Assembly (NCBI RefSeq): GCF_001984215.1
Contig: NZ_CP019420.1
Span: forward strand, 1,240,001 to 1,304,000
Direction of reading: 5' to 3'
DNA: 64,000 bases
DNA from: Mycobacterium sp. MS1601
Lineage (GTDB): Bacteria; Actinomycetota; Actinomycetes; Mycobacteriales; Mycobacteriaceae
Shown here: one piece after another, positions 47,990-56,416 of the stretch
How positions within the stretch are numbered: the first letter of the stretch is position 1
Layout: each line of letters opens with the position of its first letter
Made by a program: the position numbers and the translations under genes
The notes under the pieces: generated by a model
Told to the model about the DNA's origin: nothing
What the model saw: the letters and a program-made list of their open reading frames with translations, nothing else
The model's database searches: none

Positions 47990-48703
47990 TTACGAACAGC
48001 CGAATCCGGGGTGAGATGGCCCACACTGGCCCACACTGGCGCCCAGTTCGGCCCACAGCAGGGTGCTGCGCGTCGGGCCGGCGGGACGACTGATCACGGC
48101 GAATGTGGTGGTGCCCGCTCGGGCCAGCGCGACATTGGGCGCCACCTCCGAGACCGGCTCCCCCATCAACGCGGCCTCGCGGTGCGCGCTGACGAGCCAG
48201 CTGCCGGCCACCGGGGAAGATCCGGTCCGCAGCGCCGGGCCCGGAGCCGGTTGCGCAGCCACCGGCAGCGGCGCCGGGGAGCCCAGCGTGATGTTGAGGA
48301 ACAGAATCGAACCCCATTGTGCAAGAGGCATTTTCACCTCCCTTCGGCCGTCGCCCAGGAACTCCCGCCTGGCCCGCCCGTCAGGGTCTCGGGCGTTGTC
48401 CAACACGCCGGTGTCCTCGCTGAAAGCACAGGCCAGGTGCGGGCATCTGACATTGCGGGTGCTGCCACAATGCGCGGGCACCGACATGCAACCGCCGAAC
48501 GGCCTGGCGTTGACAGCGGCCACCAGACCGCTTTTGGTACGACGCACGTGGGTAGCGTGGTAGCCGACAGTGGCGGGCAGTACCGCACCCACCTCGGTCA
48601 GCTGCTCGGCGAAGCCCACACCGACCCAGGTTTCCGTCCAGTCCTCGCGATCGGCGCTGGCGTGCCTTCTTGTCGAGGCGGGCTGCAGCAGAAGATTTTT
48701 CAC
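47990..48703 (-). CDS. Rieske-oxygenase-like protein with degenerate cluster motif
   Basis: 237 residues. Sequence order resembles a ring-hydroxylating oxygenase alpha subunit: WVGVGFAEQLTEVGAVL, a Rieske-like segment (VAAVNARPFGGCMS to CPHLACAFSEDTGVL), QWGSILFLNITLGSPAP, and a short C-terminal SRPBCC-like piece (SEVAPNVALARAGTTTFAV). The normal C-X-H...C-X2-H cluster ligands are not present with correct spacing (Cys72, Cys79, Cys87, His89, Cys92 remain), and the iron-binding helix of the catalytic domain is missing. GTG 48703 overlaps the formamidase stop, so the two are coupled. It may be a structural or regulatory subunit. Confidence 0.6.
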   Translation of the reverse strand: MKNLLLQPASTRRHASADREDWTETWVGVGFAEQLTEVGAVLPATVGYHATHVRRTKSGLVAAVNARPFGGCMSVPAHCGSTRNVRCPHLACAFSEDTGVLDNARDPDGRARREFLGDGRREVKMPLAQWGSILFLNITLGSPAPLPVAAQPAPGPALRTGSSPVAGSWLVSAHREAALMGEPVSEVAPNVALARAGTTTFAVISRPAGPTRSTLLWAELGASVGQCGPSHPGFGCS

Positions 48704-51114
48704 TGTGGCACGTCCTCGGGGAACTGGAAGTTCAGTGCCGGCGTCGCATCGAACCGACCGCGTGCGTGGATCTGGGCGGGATCGGGTTCGGGCAGCGGAC
48801 CGTCCTGCGCGAAGTGGTTGAGCACATTGGCCGTCAACGTGGAGATGTTGTTGTCGTAGTTGTTGTGCGACAGGCTGCCGCAGTAGGAGATCGAACTGAA
48901 CGCCCACACCGCGCCGCCGTTGGGCGTCTCGTGGAACGCCATGTCGGCGCGGATCCTGGGGTTCTGGGTACCGGTGTGCCCAGGGGCGTTGGTGAGGATC
49001 AGTTCGGTCACCGTCAGATACGCGTCGGTGTGCAGACCCGCCGATGTCGCCACCAACAGGGTGTGCGGGGGTGAGCCCAACGTGGTGTCCACCGTGTCGA
49101 GTTCGGCTCCGGCGGCACCGCCGCCCACCAGCCCGAAGTCACCGAGCCGTTCGCCGTACTCGATGCCCTCGAAGGCCCACGCGACACGGGGATCGAGGCT
49201 GTCGGGGGTGCGCTTGAAGTAGGTGGAGATGTCGAACCCCTGTGCCACCATGGAGGTTCCGCTGACCGCGGCCATGTCGCGGCCCAGGAACCGCCACATG
49301 CCGCCCAGCCTGCCGTCGCTCTGGTGGTAGTACTCGCCGGGCTGCGCCTGCCAGGGGCGGATCCCTGATTCGCAGCGGCGCAGCTCGGTCACCTCGCCAC
49401 GTCCGTAGGCCGGGTGGAAGGTGTGGCGCCAGTAGAACCCGTCGCCGCCCATGTACATCAGCCGGCCGCCGCGTTCCTTGTAGGCCGCCAGCGCGTCGAG
49501 ATAGTGCCCGTCCTTGTGTTCCGGGTGCGAACCGGTGAGCAGGACGTTGTATCCCTCGATGCGCTCCAGGCCGTCGTAACTGATGTCTTCGTCGGTGATC
49601 ACGTCGAAGTCGTAGCCCAGTTCGGTGAGCCAGTCGATCAGGTGCAGGTCGGCGTTGAACTGCCAGGGTGACTGTGTGAGCCACGAGTCGTACTTCGGCG
49701 CCACGTTCAGCACGGGTCGCAGCCGGGAGGAGATGTGCACGCCCGAACCGTCACTGTGGGTGTCGTAGAGGGAGTAGCCGTACTCGCGGTGCACGGACAG
49801 GAAGATGTTCTCCAAAGCCATGATCGGCGTCCGGTACAGCAAGGCTTCCACGCTGCCGAAATTGCTGGCTTGGTGCTCGTTGGCGTAGGCCATGTAGTCG
49901 GTGGTGGACATGATGACGGCGATCCTGGCCTGCGGCCTGCCCAGTGGAGTGCGCACCATGAACGGGATGTAGGACTCGTCGTCGTCCGTGGTGAGCTTGA
50001 TCGCGTAGACGGCGCTGGGGAGGTCGGCCGGGACCGTCAGGGTGAAGTCGACATCCCAGCGCGCGTCGTCGACGTCGTCGTCGTGGAAGTGGATGGCCCC
50101 GTACTCACGGTGATCGACGCTCCAGGAGACAACCGCACCACTCCAGTTGTGCCCGGTCATCCCCCGGGCCGGCATGCCCACCAGTTCGCCGTCGAGCCGG
50201 TAGGGGCCGCAGTCGACGACGGTGCGGGTGGGGATCTGCAGCCCGAAATCCCACGCCGCCACCAGGACTGCCCCCAGGTCCGGGTTGGGCCCCACCCCGC
50301 GGCGTTCGTCCATCCCCGGAGCGGCACCGACTTTCATGGTCTCGATCTCGAGCCTGCTCAGCGCGCGGCAGCACAACCGGACGCCGTCGATCTTGCCGTT
50401 GTAGTGCGATGTCATCGTCCATCCGCCGGGCTGGCGGGAGGCAGCGTCGGCGACCGCGGCACGCGGGTGCGCGGCGAAGGTGAACGGCACGTCGGTGTGG
50501 ACGATGCGTTCACCGAACACGGCTTCGACGGGTTGCGGCGCGGGGTCCAGCGCGTAACGGAGCTGCGGTTCGTGGTGCAGTGCGGCGCGCCCGGTGGCCG
50601 CGTCGTAGGTGGCGGCCACAAAGTGCCAGGCGCGGTCGCGCAGCGGCTCCGCAGCGGTCAGTGTCCGGCCGTTGATCCGCAGGCTCAGGTGGCCCTGGAG
50701 GTTGACGAACAGCCCGTACCCGGCGCCGTCGGCCCACTTGCCCACGATCATCTGCTCTCCAGGACACCAGTAACCGTCCACTTTGGTGGGCATGGTCGGC
50801 CAGATCCAGCACTGCAGGGTGAAACTGTCCACCCGCAGCGGTGGGCGGTCGATCACCATGCCGTACGAGCCGGCGTGGATGGTCTGCGGCCGACCCGGGT
50901 AGGTGCCGTTGGCCGGGACGTCCACCGGCGATTCCTTGAACCCCGGTCCGCTGGGGTGGGTGTCGCCGTGGATCAGAGTCACCAGCTGTGCGTGGTACTC
51001 GGTGGGACCGTCACAATTGACGTGGAACTCGACGGTGTCGCCCTGCTGCACCGACCATTTGCTGCCGTAACCGGTGAGCCGCAGCATCGCGGGGTACATG
51101 TCGTCGTCGCTCAC
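48700..51114 (-). CDS. N,N-dimethylformamidase-like large subunit
   Basis: 804 residues. The N-terminal concanavalin-like region (residues 75-190) and the long catalytic region match the DMFase beta-subunit family. HREYGYSLYDTHSDGSG (Tyr450) and GSHPEH (His530, Glu532) correspond in order and spacing to the Tyr, His and Glu iron ligands known in Paracoccus DMFase. That enzyme hydrolyses dimethylformamide to dimethylamine and formate; the substrate here may be another amide. GTG 51114 overlaps the small-subunit stop. Confidence 0.85.
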   Translation of the reverse strand: MSDDDMYPAMLRLTGYGSKWSVQQGDTVEFHVNCDGPTEYHAQLVTLIHGDTHPSGPGFKESPVDVPANGTYPGRPQTIHAGSYGMVIDRPPLRVDSFTLQCWIWPTMPTKVDGYWCPGEQMIVGKWADGAGYGLFVNLQGHLSLRINGRTLTAAEPLRDRAWHFVAATYDAATGRAALHHEPQLRYALDPAPQPVEAVFGERIVHTDVPFTFAAHPRAAVADAASRQPGGWTMTSHYNGKIDGVRLCCRALSRLEIETMKVGAAPGMDERRGVGPNPDLGAVLVAAWDFGLQIPTRTVVDCGPYRLDGELVGMPARGMTGHNWSGAVVSWSVDHREYGAIHFHDDDVDDARWDVDFTLTVPADLPSAVYAIKLTTDDDESYIPFMVRTPLGRPQARIAVIMSTTDYMAYANEHQASNFGSVEALLYRTPIMALENIFLSVHREYGYSLYDTHSDGSGVHISSRLRPVLNVAPKYDSWLTQSPWQFNADLHLIDWLTELGYDFDVITDEDISYDGLERIEGYNVLLTGSHPEHKDGHYLDALAAYKERGGRLMYMGGDGFYWRHTFHPAYGRGEVTELRRCESGIRPWQAQPGEYYHQSDGRLGGMWRFLGRDMAAVSGTSMVAQGFDISTYFKRTPDSLDPRVAWAFEGIEYGERLGDFGLVGGGAAGAELDTVDTTLGSPPHTLLVATSAGLHTDAYLTVTELILTNAPGHTGTQNPRIRADMAFHETPNGGAVWAFSSISYCGSLSHNNYDNNISTLTANVLNHFAQDGPLPEPDPAQIHARGRFDATPALNFQFPEDVPQ

Positions 51115-51551
51115 GCCCAGTTCTCCCCACGTGCTTTCCAGGCCTGCGTGCAGTGCTCGGGCATCCCGTCTTCGGCCGGGTACTGATCGAGGCGCATCGA
51201 GAAGATCTCGGCCTGGGCGGCCTGCTCGTCGGTGAACACCCGGTCGTCGATGAACTTCGGTGGCACCCCGCGCACCCCGGACAGCCGGGCGATCCGCCAT
51301 TCCCGCTCGGGTTTGGTGCAGATGATGACGAACTTGCCGCCGAAGGCGCCCGCGGGCTGCATCCGCAGGCGGGTCAGCACGCGCTCGAGTTGCATGTCGT
51401 CCTGGATTCCACCGTGGGCGCCGATGGCGGTGCCGGGGCGTTCGGTGCGCACCACCGAGAACCCGGGCACCCCGTGGAAGTCCTCGACGCTCGCCTCGAT
51501 CTCCCGGCGCATCCGCTGCCGGGTTTCGTCGTCCGCAGGTATCGGGATCAT
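51111..51551 (-). CDS. N,N-dimethylformamidase-like small subunit
   Basis: 146 residues. Placed directly before and overlapping the large subunit, as in known DMFase gene pairs, and similar in size to the alpha subunit (about 130 residues). KFVIICTKPEREWRIARLSGVRG then PPKF and RVFTDEQAAQAEIFSMRL fit that family. ATG 51551 is preferred (GAGG upstream); ATG 51617 would add 22 residues but would place the start inside a palindrome. Confidence 0.75.
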   Translation of the reverse strand: MIPIPADDETRQRMRREIEASVEDFHGVPGFSVVRTERPGTAIGAHGGIQDDMQLERVLTRLRMQPAGAFGGKFVIICTKPEREWRIARLSGVRGVPPKFIDDRVFTDEQAAQAEIFSMRLDQYPAEDGMPEHCTQAWKARGENWA

Positions 51552-51597
51552 GCGCCTCAACGTTATGGATCGCGCCCCGTTCACACCATCGGCCATT

Positions 51598-51623
51598 TGA
51601 CGGATATTTGCCTCCATCCGTCA
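51598..51623. promoter_or_regulatory. TGACGGAT inverted repeat upstream of the formamidase genes
   Basis: TGACGGAT (51598-51605) and ATCCGTCA (51616-51623) form an inverted repeat with a 10-base spacer, 47-72 bases before the small-subunit start. The left arm extends to TGACGGATAT, identical to the site before the importer operon. This is a likely binding site for the locus regulator. Confidence 0.6.
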
Positions 51624-51693
51624 GCAACGCAGCCGAGATCGCTGCTCGCCTACGGGGGTTCGCCAAGCCCATCTGGGGCTGGTTGCACCACCG

Positions 51694-53238
51694 TCACTGC
51701 GACAGACCCGGCCGGTTCCCATTCTTCGCGGTGGCTCGTCTGCGCTGTCCGAGCCCCTTGTCGAGGATCTCGACCCCGGCTCGTGAATCGCGGTCCGTGG
51801 TTCCGGCGTAGCCGAGCAGAAGTGCGGGCGGCTGGTCTGTCCGGTAGGAGTGGATGGACAGCGGCCAGACGTGAATCCCTTGCCGCAGTGCATAATTGGC
51901 GAGTTCGGTATCGCTTTGCGCATCGGGTAATCGACCGAGCAGATGCAGGCCGCCGTCAGAGGGTGTCAAGACCATCCGATCACTGACCCGCTCGGCGTAT
52001 TCGATCAGTTTGTGTTGGCGCTCGAGGTGCAGAACTCGCATCCGGCGCAGATGCTGGGCGAAGTGTCCCTGCTCGATGAAGTCGGTCACCACCGCCTGGT
52101 CCATCAGGTGAGCATGCATATCGCTGCTGAGATGGGCGGCGGTGAAGCCGTCGACCACATTGGCGGGAGCAATCACATAGCCCAGCCGCAAGCTGGGGAA
52201 CAACGTCTTGCTGAAAGTACCGACGTAGACGACCCGGTCATGGGTGTCGATGGCCTTCAACGCAGCCTGGGGTTTGCCGACATACCGGAACTCCGTGTCG
52301 TAGTCGTCCTCGACAATCCATGCGGAATTGCTTGCAGCCCAATCGATCAGAGCCAAACGGCGTTCCAGTGACATGGTGTATCCGAGAGGGAACTGGTGCG
52401 ACGGTGTGACGATGGCCAGCCGCGCGGCGGCCTCGATTCCGACCCCCGCTGCCACATCGATCCCGGCCGCGTCGACCGGAACGGGGATGATCCGAGCGCC
52501 GGCAGAGATCAACGCAGCACGTGCACCGAGGTAGCCGGGATCCTCGAGCCAGGCGGCGTCACCCGGGTCCAGCAGAATCCGCGCGCAGAACTCCAACGCC
52601 TGCTGGGAACCAGTCGTCACGATCACCTGGTCGGCAGAACAATGAATGCCCCGCGCCACGCTGATGTAGGCGGCGATCGCCTCACGCAACGGACGGTATC
52701 CGGCAGCATCGTCATAGCGCATCAGTGCCGAGCCGGAATTGTTCAAGCGACCCGAGTACAGCCTGGCCCATGTCTTGAAGGGAAAAGCATCCAGTGCCGG
52801 CAGGCCGATGAGGAATGCCGTTGTCCGGGGCTGGCGGCCCAGCACCGAGGGAAGCGGCATCCGCGGCGCGCTGGCCAGTCGCTGCCCCCGGGCAGACAGC
52901 GCGGTGGCGGTGCTCGACGTGCGTGCCGCCGCCGACACCGAGGCGCTCGTGGTCTCGAGATACCGTTCGGGTAGGACCTTGGCCACATACGTCCCTGATC
53001 CTTGGCGCCCGATGGTGTATCCCTCTGCCTCCAGTTGCTCGAAGGCCGCCAGAACGGTGTTGCGCGACAACCCATTCTGACGCGCCAGCACCCGACTCGG
53101 CGGCAGCCTGGACCCAGCCGGCAGTTGCCCGTGCAGAATGCTCGACCGCAACTGCTCGTAGAGCGCCCGGTAGGCCGGCACCGTGGATCTCGGACGATTG
53201 CTCTGTTCCGATGCCCCCGTGTTTCGCGTCGATGTCAT
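51694..53238 (-). CDS. MocR/GntR-type PLP-dependent regulator
   Basis: 514 residues. N-terminal GntR winged helix (YRALYEQLRSSILHGQLPAGSRLPPSRVLARQNGLSRNTVLAAFEQLEAEGYTIGRQGSGTYVA) fused to an aminotransferase-like fold I domain: TTGSQQALEFCARILLDPGD, WIVEDDYDTEFRY and YVGTFSKTLFPSLRLGYV with the PLP Lys. MocR proteins sense amines or PLP adducts. ATG 53238 follows GGAG. It is divergent from the ABM/zinc-ribbon gene and upstream of the formamidase genes, so it is a prime candidate regulator. Confidence 0.9.
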   Translation of the reverse strand: MTSTRNTGASEQSNRPRSTVPAYRALYEQLRSSILHGQLPAGSRLPPSRVLARQNGLSRNTVLAAFEQLEAEGYTIGRQGSGTYVAKVLPERYLETTSASVSAAARTSSTATALSARGQRLASAPRMPLPSVLGRQPRTTAFLIGLPALDAFPFKTWARLYSGRLNNSGSALMRYDDAAGYRPLREAIAAYISVARGIHCSADQVIVTTGSQQALEFCARILLDPGDAAWLEDPGYLGARAALISAGARIIPVPVDAAGIDVAAGVGIEAAARLAIVTPSHQFPLGYTMSLERRLALIDWAASNSAWIVEDDYDTEFRYVGKPQAALKAIDTHDRVVYVGTFSKTLFPSLRLGYVIAPANVVDGFTAAHLSSDMHAHLMDQAVVTDFIEQGHFAQHLRRMRVLHLERQHKLIEYAERVSDRMVLTPSDGGLHLLGRLPDAQSDTELANYALRQGIHVWPLSIHSYRTDQPPALLLGYAGTTDRDSRAGVEILDKGLGQRRRATAKNGNRPGLSQ

Positions 53239-53300
53239 GTGGCTCCTGCAGATGCTGGCCGATTGGCTCTGGCGCAACTGTGCGCCCTGTCCAACCATAG

Positions 53301-53313
53301 GAACCAATTGTTC
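53301..53313. promoter_or_regulatory. Small dyad in the MocR divergent gap
   Basis: GAACCAATTGTTC is an imperfect palindrome centred in the 118-base gap between the MocR gene and the divergent ABM-domain gene. It could be an operator for either start, but MocR regulators usually bind direct repeats, so confidence is low. Confidence 0.25.
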
Positions 53314-53356
53314 ACGCTGCATAACAGCCCCGAGGCAGCCGATCACAGGAGGTTCG

Positions 53357-53887
53357 ATGCCGATCTATCTCAGCATGCAACGCGTGCGCTTCTCCAGCCC
53401 CGACGCCTACGAGAAGTTCAAAGTCGTGTTCGGCGACACGCGGCACTTCTTGATGAAGCTGCCCGGCTTCCTACACCTCACCTGGTGGGAGCACCCCGAC
53501 GATCCGGGCTGGTTCAACGAGTGCAGCTTCTGGACCAGCAAGGAAGCCCTGTACGACTGGCACACCGACACCTACCACAAGCACGCCAAGGCCTGGGCCG
53601 CCAACGGGGCCATCATGGAAGACATCATCACCAACTTCGAACTCGTCGGCACCCGCCTGTTGCGGATCTGCCCATGCTGCAACGAATTGCAGGACAAGCA
53701 GTATGACCTCAGCCAAGAACAAGCGGTGCTACGCGAGCAGTGCCCGAAATGCGGCTTCCACTTTCCCTATCTCACCGAACAACCCTCGAGCTTCGCAGTC
53801 TTCAAAGACGCGGCCCTACCGGATGTCGACAGCGAGCGCGCCGATGTGGTGGCCTCCGGCGTCGGCCTGCAGGCCGACACGCCGTGA
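53357..53887 (+). CDS. ABM-domain protein with C-terminal zinc ribbon
   Basis: 176 residues. Residues 1-100 resemble the antibiotic-biosynthesis-monooxygenase (dimeric alpha-beta barrel) fold (MPIYLSMQRVRFSSPDAYEKF; ECSFWTSKEALYDWHTDTYHKHAK). A second domain has CPCC (Cys105/108) and CPKC (Cys129/132), a four-Cys zinc ribbon. The combination is unusual. ATG 53357 follows CAGGAGG. It is divergent from the MocR regulator and probably part of the same locus. It ends 20 bases before the mobile-element boundary. Confidence 0.7.
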   Translation: MPIYLSMQRVRFSSPDAYEKFKVVFGDTRHFLMKLPGFLHLTWWEHPDDPGWFNECSFWTSKEALYDWHTDTYHKHAKAWAANGAIMEDIITNFELVGTRLLRICPCCNELQDKQYDLSQEQAVLREQCPKCGFHFPYLTEQPSSFAVFKDAALPDVDSERADVVASGVGLQADTP

Positions 53888-53907
53888 AAAACCCTACTCA
53901 AACTCTG

Positions 53908-53954
53908 TGGAGCTAAGGGGAATCGAACCCCTGACCTTCTCGATGCGAACGAGA
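53908..53954 (-). tRNA. 3' fragment of tRNA-Ala(CGC), element attachment site
   Basis: Read on the minus strand: anticodon stem-loop TCTCG-TTCGCAT-CGAGA (anticodon CGC), variable AGGTC, T-arm AGGGG-TTCGATT-CCCCT, acceptor TAGCTCC and discriminator A. U70 in the acceptor strand is the alanine identity position. The D-arm and 5' acceptor strand are missing. This is the duplicated 3' end left by an integrase that targets this tRNA gene; the intact copy should lie beyond the right edge. Confidence 0.85.
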
Positions 53955-54561
53955 CGACATGGACTTTCGGGGATGTTGGGATAGTTGGCTCGGTTAAGTA
54001 TTTGCAGGTCAGCAGGTTGCAACGGTTGGCGAGCGTTGAGCATTGCCGGAGCTACTGCGGACGGACTGCGGACACGCGCATGTAGGCCGAGGTTGACTGG
54101 GCCGCCATACTCCACAAGTTCCAGCGCCTTGACAGCCAGTCGCGCGTCCAAGACTCATCGGTGAATGCGTCGACCGCACCTTACTTCCTGTGTAGCGCGC
54201 GGAATGCCGGCTGCCCTATCCGGACCCGGGCCTGCCGCGACGTAGGTCCTCTGGCGAGAATCTGATCGCAGGCGATTACGAGCGACACAGAATGCGCGGC
54301 TCCGTTACCGCAACCCAGGCGGATACAAACCGGGGCCAGTTCGAATCGACCGGATGATGTCCTCAGATTACGTGGCGAGCTACGCAAGGTAGCGTCATCA
54401 AGCAATCCGGCTAGATCCAACCTTGCTGGTGGTCTGTTTGGTAGTGCACGACTTAACGATCCGCCCGTAGGTACGGCGAACTCATGGTGGCAGTCGCATG
54501 AAGCGCAAATGCTCTGCCAGCACAAGGATCCCAAGGGAATCGTGCCAACTACGACCCGCGC
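53955..54561. other. Left end of the mobile element, no clear gene
   Basis: About 600 bases with lower GC content than the chromosome to the left. A minus-strand reading frame at 54181-54534 (117 codons, Arg/Ser/Ala-rich) and another at 53894-54151 have no recognisable domain; the second runs through the tRNA fragment and is certainly spurious there. I regard the stretch as element-end sequence or decayed genes. Confidence 0.5.
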
Positions 54562-54885
54562 TCAATAGCCCGTTAGGTAGTTCAGTTCGGGGCACAAATT
54601 AATGACAGAGGCAGCCAACCACAGGTTGGCGTTCTCCGGGCTGCGACCATTGTTGATCATGTAAGAGAGCATTTGCGGGCCGCTGTTGTAGGTCTCCAGC
54701 AGATTGCAGATCGCGTATCCAACGTCCACGCTGGCGAGTGCGACTTCGGGTCCAGATACGTCTTCGCCGTAGCGGGCGAGCATGTTTACGAAGTTCTCAC
54801 TGTCGGAATCCGCAAACGCCGGTGCGGCGGTCCCGAGGCTCACGGCGGCAACGATCACGCCCGATGCGAATATTCTGGCGTTCAT
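54562..54885 (-). CDS. Secreted DUF732 protein
   Basis: 107 residues. Signal peptide (ARIFASGVIVAAVSLGTAAPAFA-D) then DSENFVNMLARYGEDVSGPEVALASVDVGYAICNLLE and a second Cys near the end (INLCPELN): the DUF732 pattern of small exported actinobacterial proteins with two Cys. ATG 54885 is two bases after the Excalibur stop; GTG 54894 is possible. Function unknown. Confidence 0.75.
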   Translation of the reverse strand: MNARIFASGVIVAAVSLGTAAPAFADSDSENFVNMLARYGEDVSGPEVALASVDVGYAICNLLETYNSGPQMLSYMINNGRSPENANLWLAASVINLCPELNYLTGY

Positions 54886-54887
54886 CG

Positions 54888-55085
54888 TCAGCACTCGCAG
54901 CCGAGACCGTCTTGGTCGCGGTCAAGCTTGGCCTGGTAGTAGGGCGAATCCGACGGAATGTTGCAGTGGCCGTTGGCTTTCGCTTCCGAACAGTTTGCAT
55001 AAGGAACGGCGTTAGCGATGACCTGCGGTGACAGAGTTCCGATTCCGGCAACGATAAGGCCGACGACAAGGGTACGAACTAGCAT
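54888..55085 (-). CDS. Secreted Excalibur calcium-binding domain protein
   Basis: 65 residues. Signal peptide, then the Excalibur motif: PYANCSEAKANGHCNIPSD and LDRDQDGLGCEC with the DxDxDGxxCE calcium loop. Such proteins are exported and probably bind calcium. GAGGACC precedes ATG 55085. It forms a two-gene unit with the DUF732 gene. Confidence 0.85.
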   Translation of the reverse strand: MLVRTLVVGLIVAGIGTLSPQVIANAVPYANCSEAKANGHCNIPSDSPYYQAKLDRDQDGLGCEC

Positions 55086-55784
55086 GTTGGTCCTCTAAGT
55101 GAAGTCATTGGGTGTGGAGGGGGCGGTTGACGCCCCGCTTTCGAGAGAGTTCTATAGCGGCGTTTCGAAGGCAGGAAAGCCTTGCCCCGAACGAGCAACG
55201 GGCGCATCTGTTGGGCCGACACAAACCCATTGCACACATTTCGGCAGCGAGTTACTTAAGGCGTCGCATTCTGGAACCCTTCGCCGCAAGGCTCCGTCCG
55301 ATCCGACTCCAAACCACCGGCACAGAGAGTAGAGGTGTCGTAGCCAAGCTCCGGAGACCGACGTGGTGCTTAGGCTGCCATCGGCGTTAGCCGCTGCCGC
55401 TAACCGCCCACTACGAACGCATCGCTGGACGACGCTAAAGACATTTAACCAAGATATTTACCCCCTCGTAAACTTTGGTGCCAGGGCAGTATTACATACT
55501 CATTCCACATTTGCTACATCTGCATCGACGGTTCACGTCTTCCGATCCTGACACTGGTTCGCGGTCATCCGCCCATTTGCTCCCAAACGGATCGAGGCGC
55601 TTGCGACCTTGCAACATGCAGAGACAGGAGGTGATCAGGGGTGCTTCGTAGGCGATCTTGGAGAGAGAGAAGCCGCTGGCCGAGTTAGGCGCTCACAGGA
55701 CAGCGGAATGGGGTACCCCCCACCCCCCTCGCCTGAGCGCCAAGAAGCCGCGCACCGAACACGGTTCGGCCTAGCTCCGCAGCG
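55086..55784. other. 700-base stretch without a recognisable gene
   Basis: Only short frames without family signatures are present. It contains an AT-rich segment (55436-55520) and a GC-rich stem (GCGTTAGC / GCTAACCGC, 55384-55407). It may hold the promoter for the leftward Excalibur unit and degraded sequence. I see no RNA gene or repeat I can support. Confidence 0.5.
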
Positions 55785-56186
55785 CTAATATGAGCCGTCT
55801 GCACAACCGGCGGGCGGGTTCGGCAACGTGCATGGGTGCGGCTCGGGCGGACCTGACGGCGGAGGCGGCGTGCTGAGCGACTTAATCCACGGCCACACGT
55901 CTGGACACATCGTGTTCGCGGCTGCGGTCATGATTATGGTTTTCTCGTGCGCGGTCCAGGTTCCGAAACTGTTCAGTTGACTAGCGAGCGCAGGCCCGTA
56001 GGTGCGGGCGCGCATCCCATGACAGGCAACCTTGCCAGCGTCGATCATGTCCAAGATGTTGGCATAGTAGATCCCGCTGCCGTCCACGGCTGAAATGAAG
56101 TCGTACTCGTCAGCATGGGCGGGTGAAGCTGCAATCCCACTGCAAGCCACCGCCGCTACTCCGGCAAGCATCGCCCGACCGAACAT
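55785..56186 (-). CDS. Secreted DUF732-like protein with Pro-rich tail
   Basis: 133 residues. Signal peptide MFGRAMLAGVAAVACSGIAASPAHA-D, a helical core (EYDFISAVDGSGIYYANILDMIDAGKVACHGMRA; NTMCPDVWPW) like DUF732, then a proline-rich C-terminus with two cysteines. ATG 56186 follows GGGGGTG; longer in-frame starts exist but lack a signal peptide. Function unknown. Confidence 0.7.
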   Translation of the reverse strand: MFGRAMLAGVAAVACSGIAASPAHADEYDFISAVDGSGIYYANILDMIDAGKVACHGMRARTYGPALASQLNSFGTWTAHEKTIIMTAAANTMCPDVWPWIKSLSTPPPPSGPPEPHPCTLPNPPAGCADGSY

Positions 56187-56416
56187 GACACCCCCGAACT
56201 GTCCTATTTTGCTAGCTAAGCATACGCACGTTGATCTCAACCGCATGCGTCAAGGTGAGGCACTCTAGTAGCCAGCGGCAAGAACGACGTCGAATCGTTG
56301 CCCTGCCTGCCACCGATGTTGCCTCAGTGTCTCGACGTCGGCTCCTCCGGGACATGCATACGGTGAGACAGCTCGGACATCGTGGCAGACATTCTTCTGC
56401 TCCTTCGCGACTGAGT

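Noticed and set aside
53894..54151. Minus-strand frame crossing the tRNA fragment
   Set aside because: Its C-terminus is simply the translation of the tRNA-Ala 3' half, and the rest has no family match or ribosome site.
54181..54534. 117-codon minus-strand frame near the element end
   Set aside because: Composition is uninformative, no motif is recognised and no good ribosome site is visible; left as part of an unassigned stretch.
55099..55551. Several short plus-strand frames in the gap after the Excalibur gene
   Set aside because: Overlapping frames, no signal peptide, domain or ribosome site; more likely non-coding.
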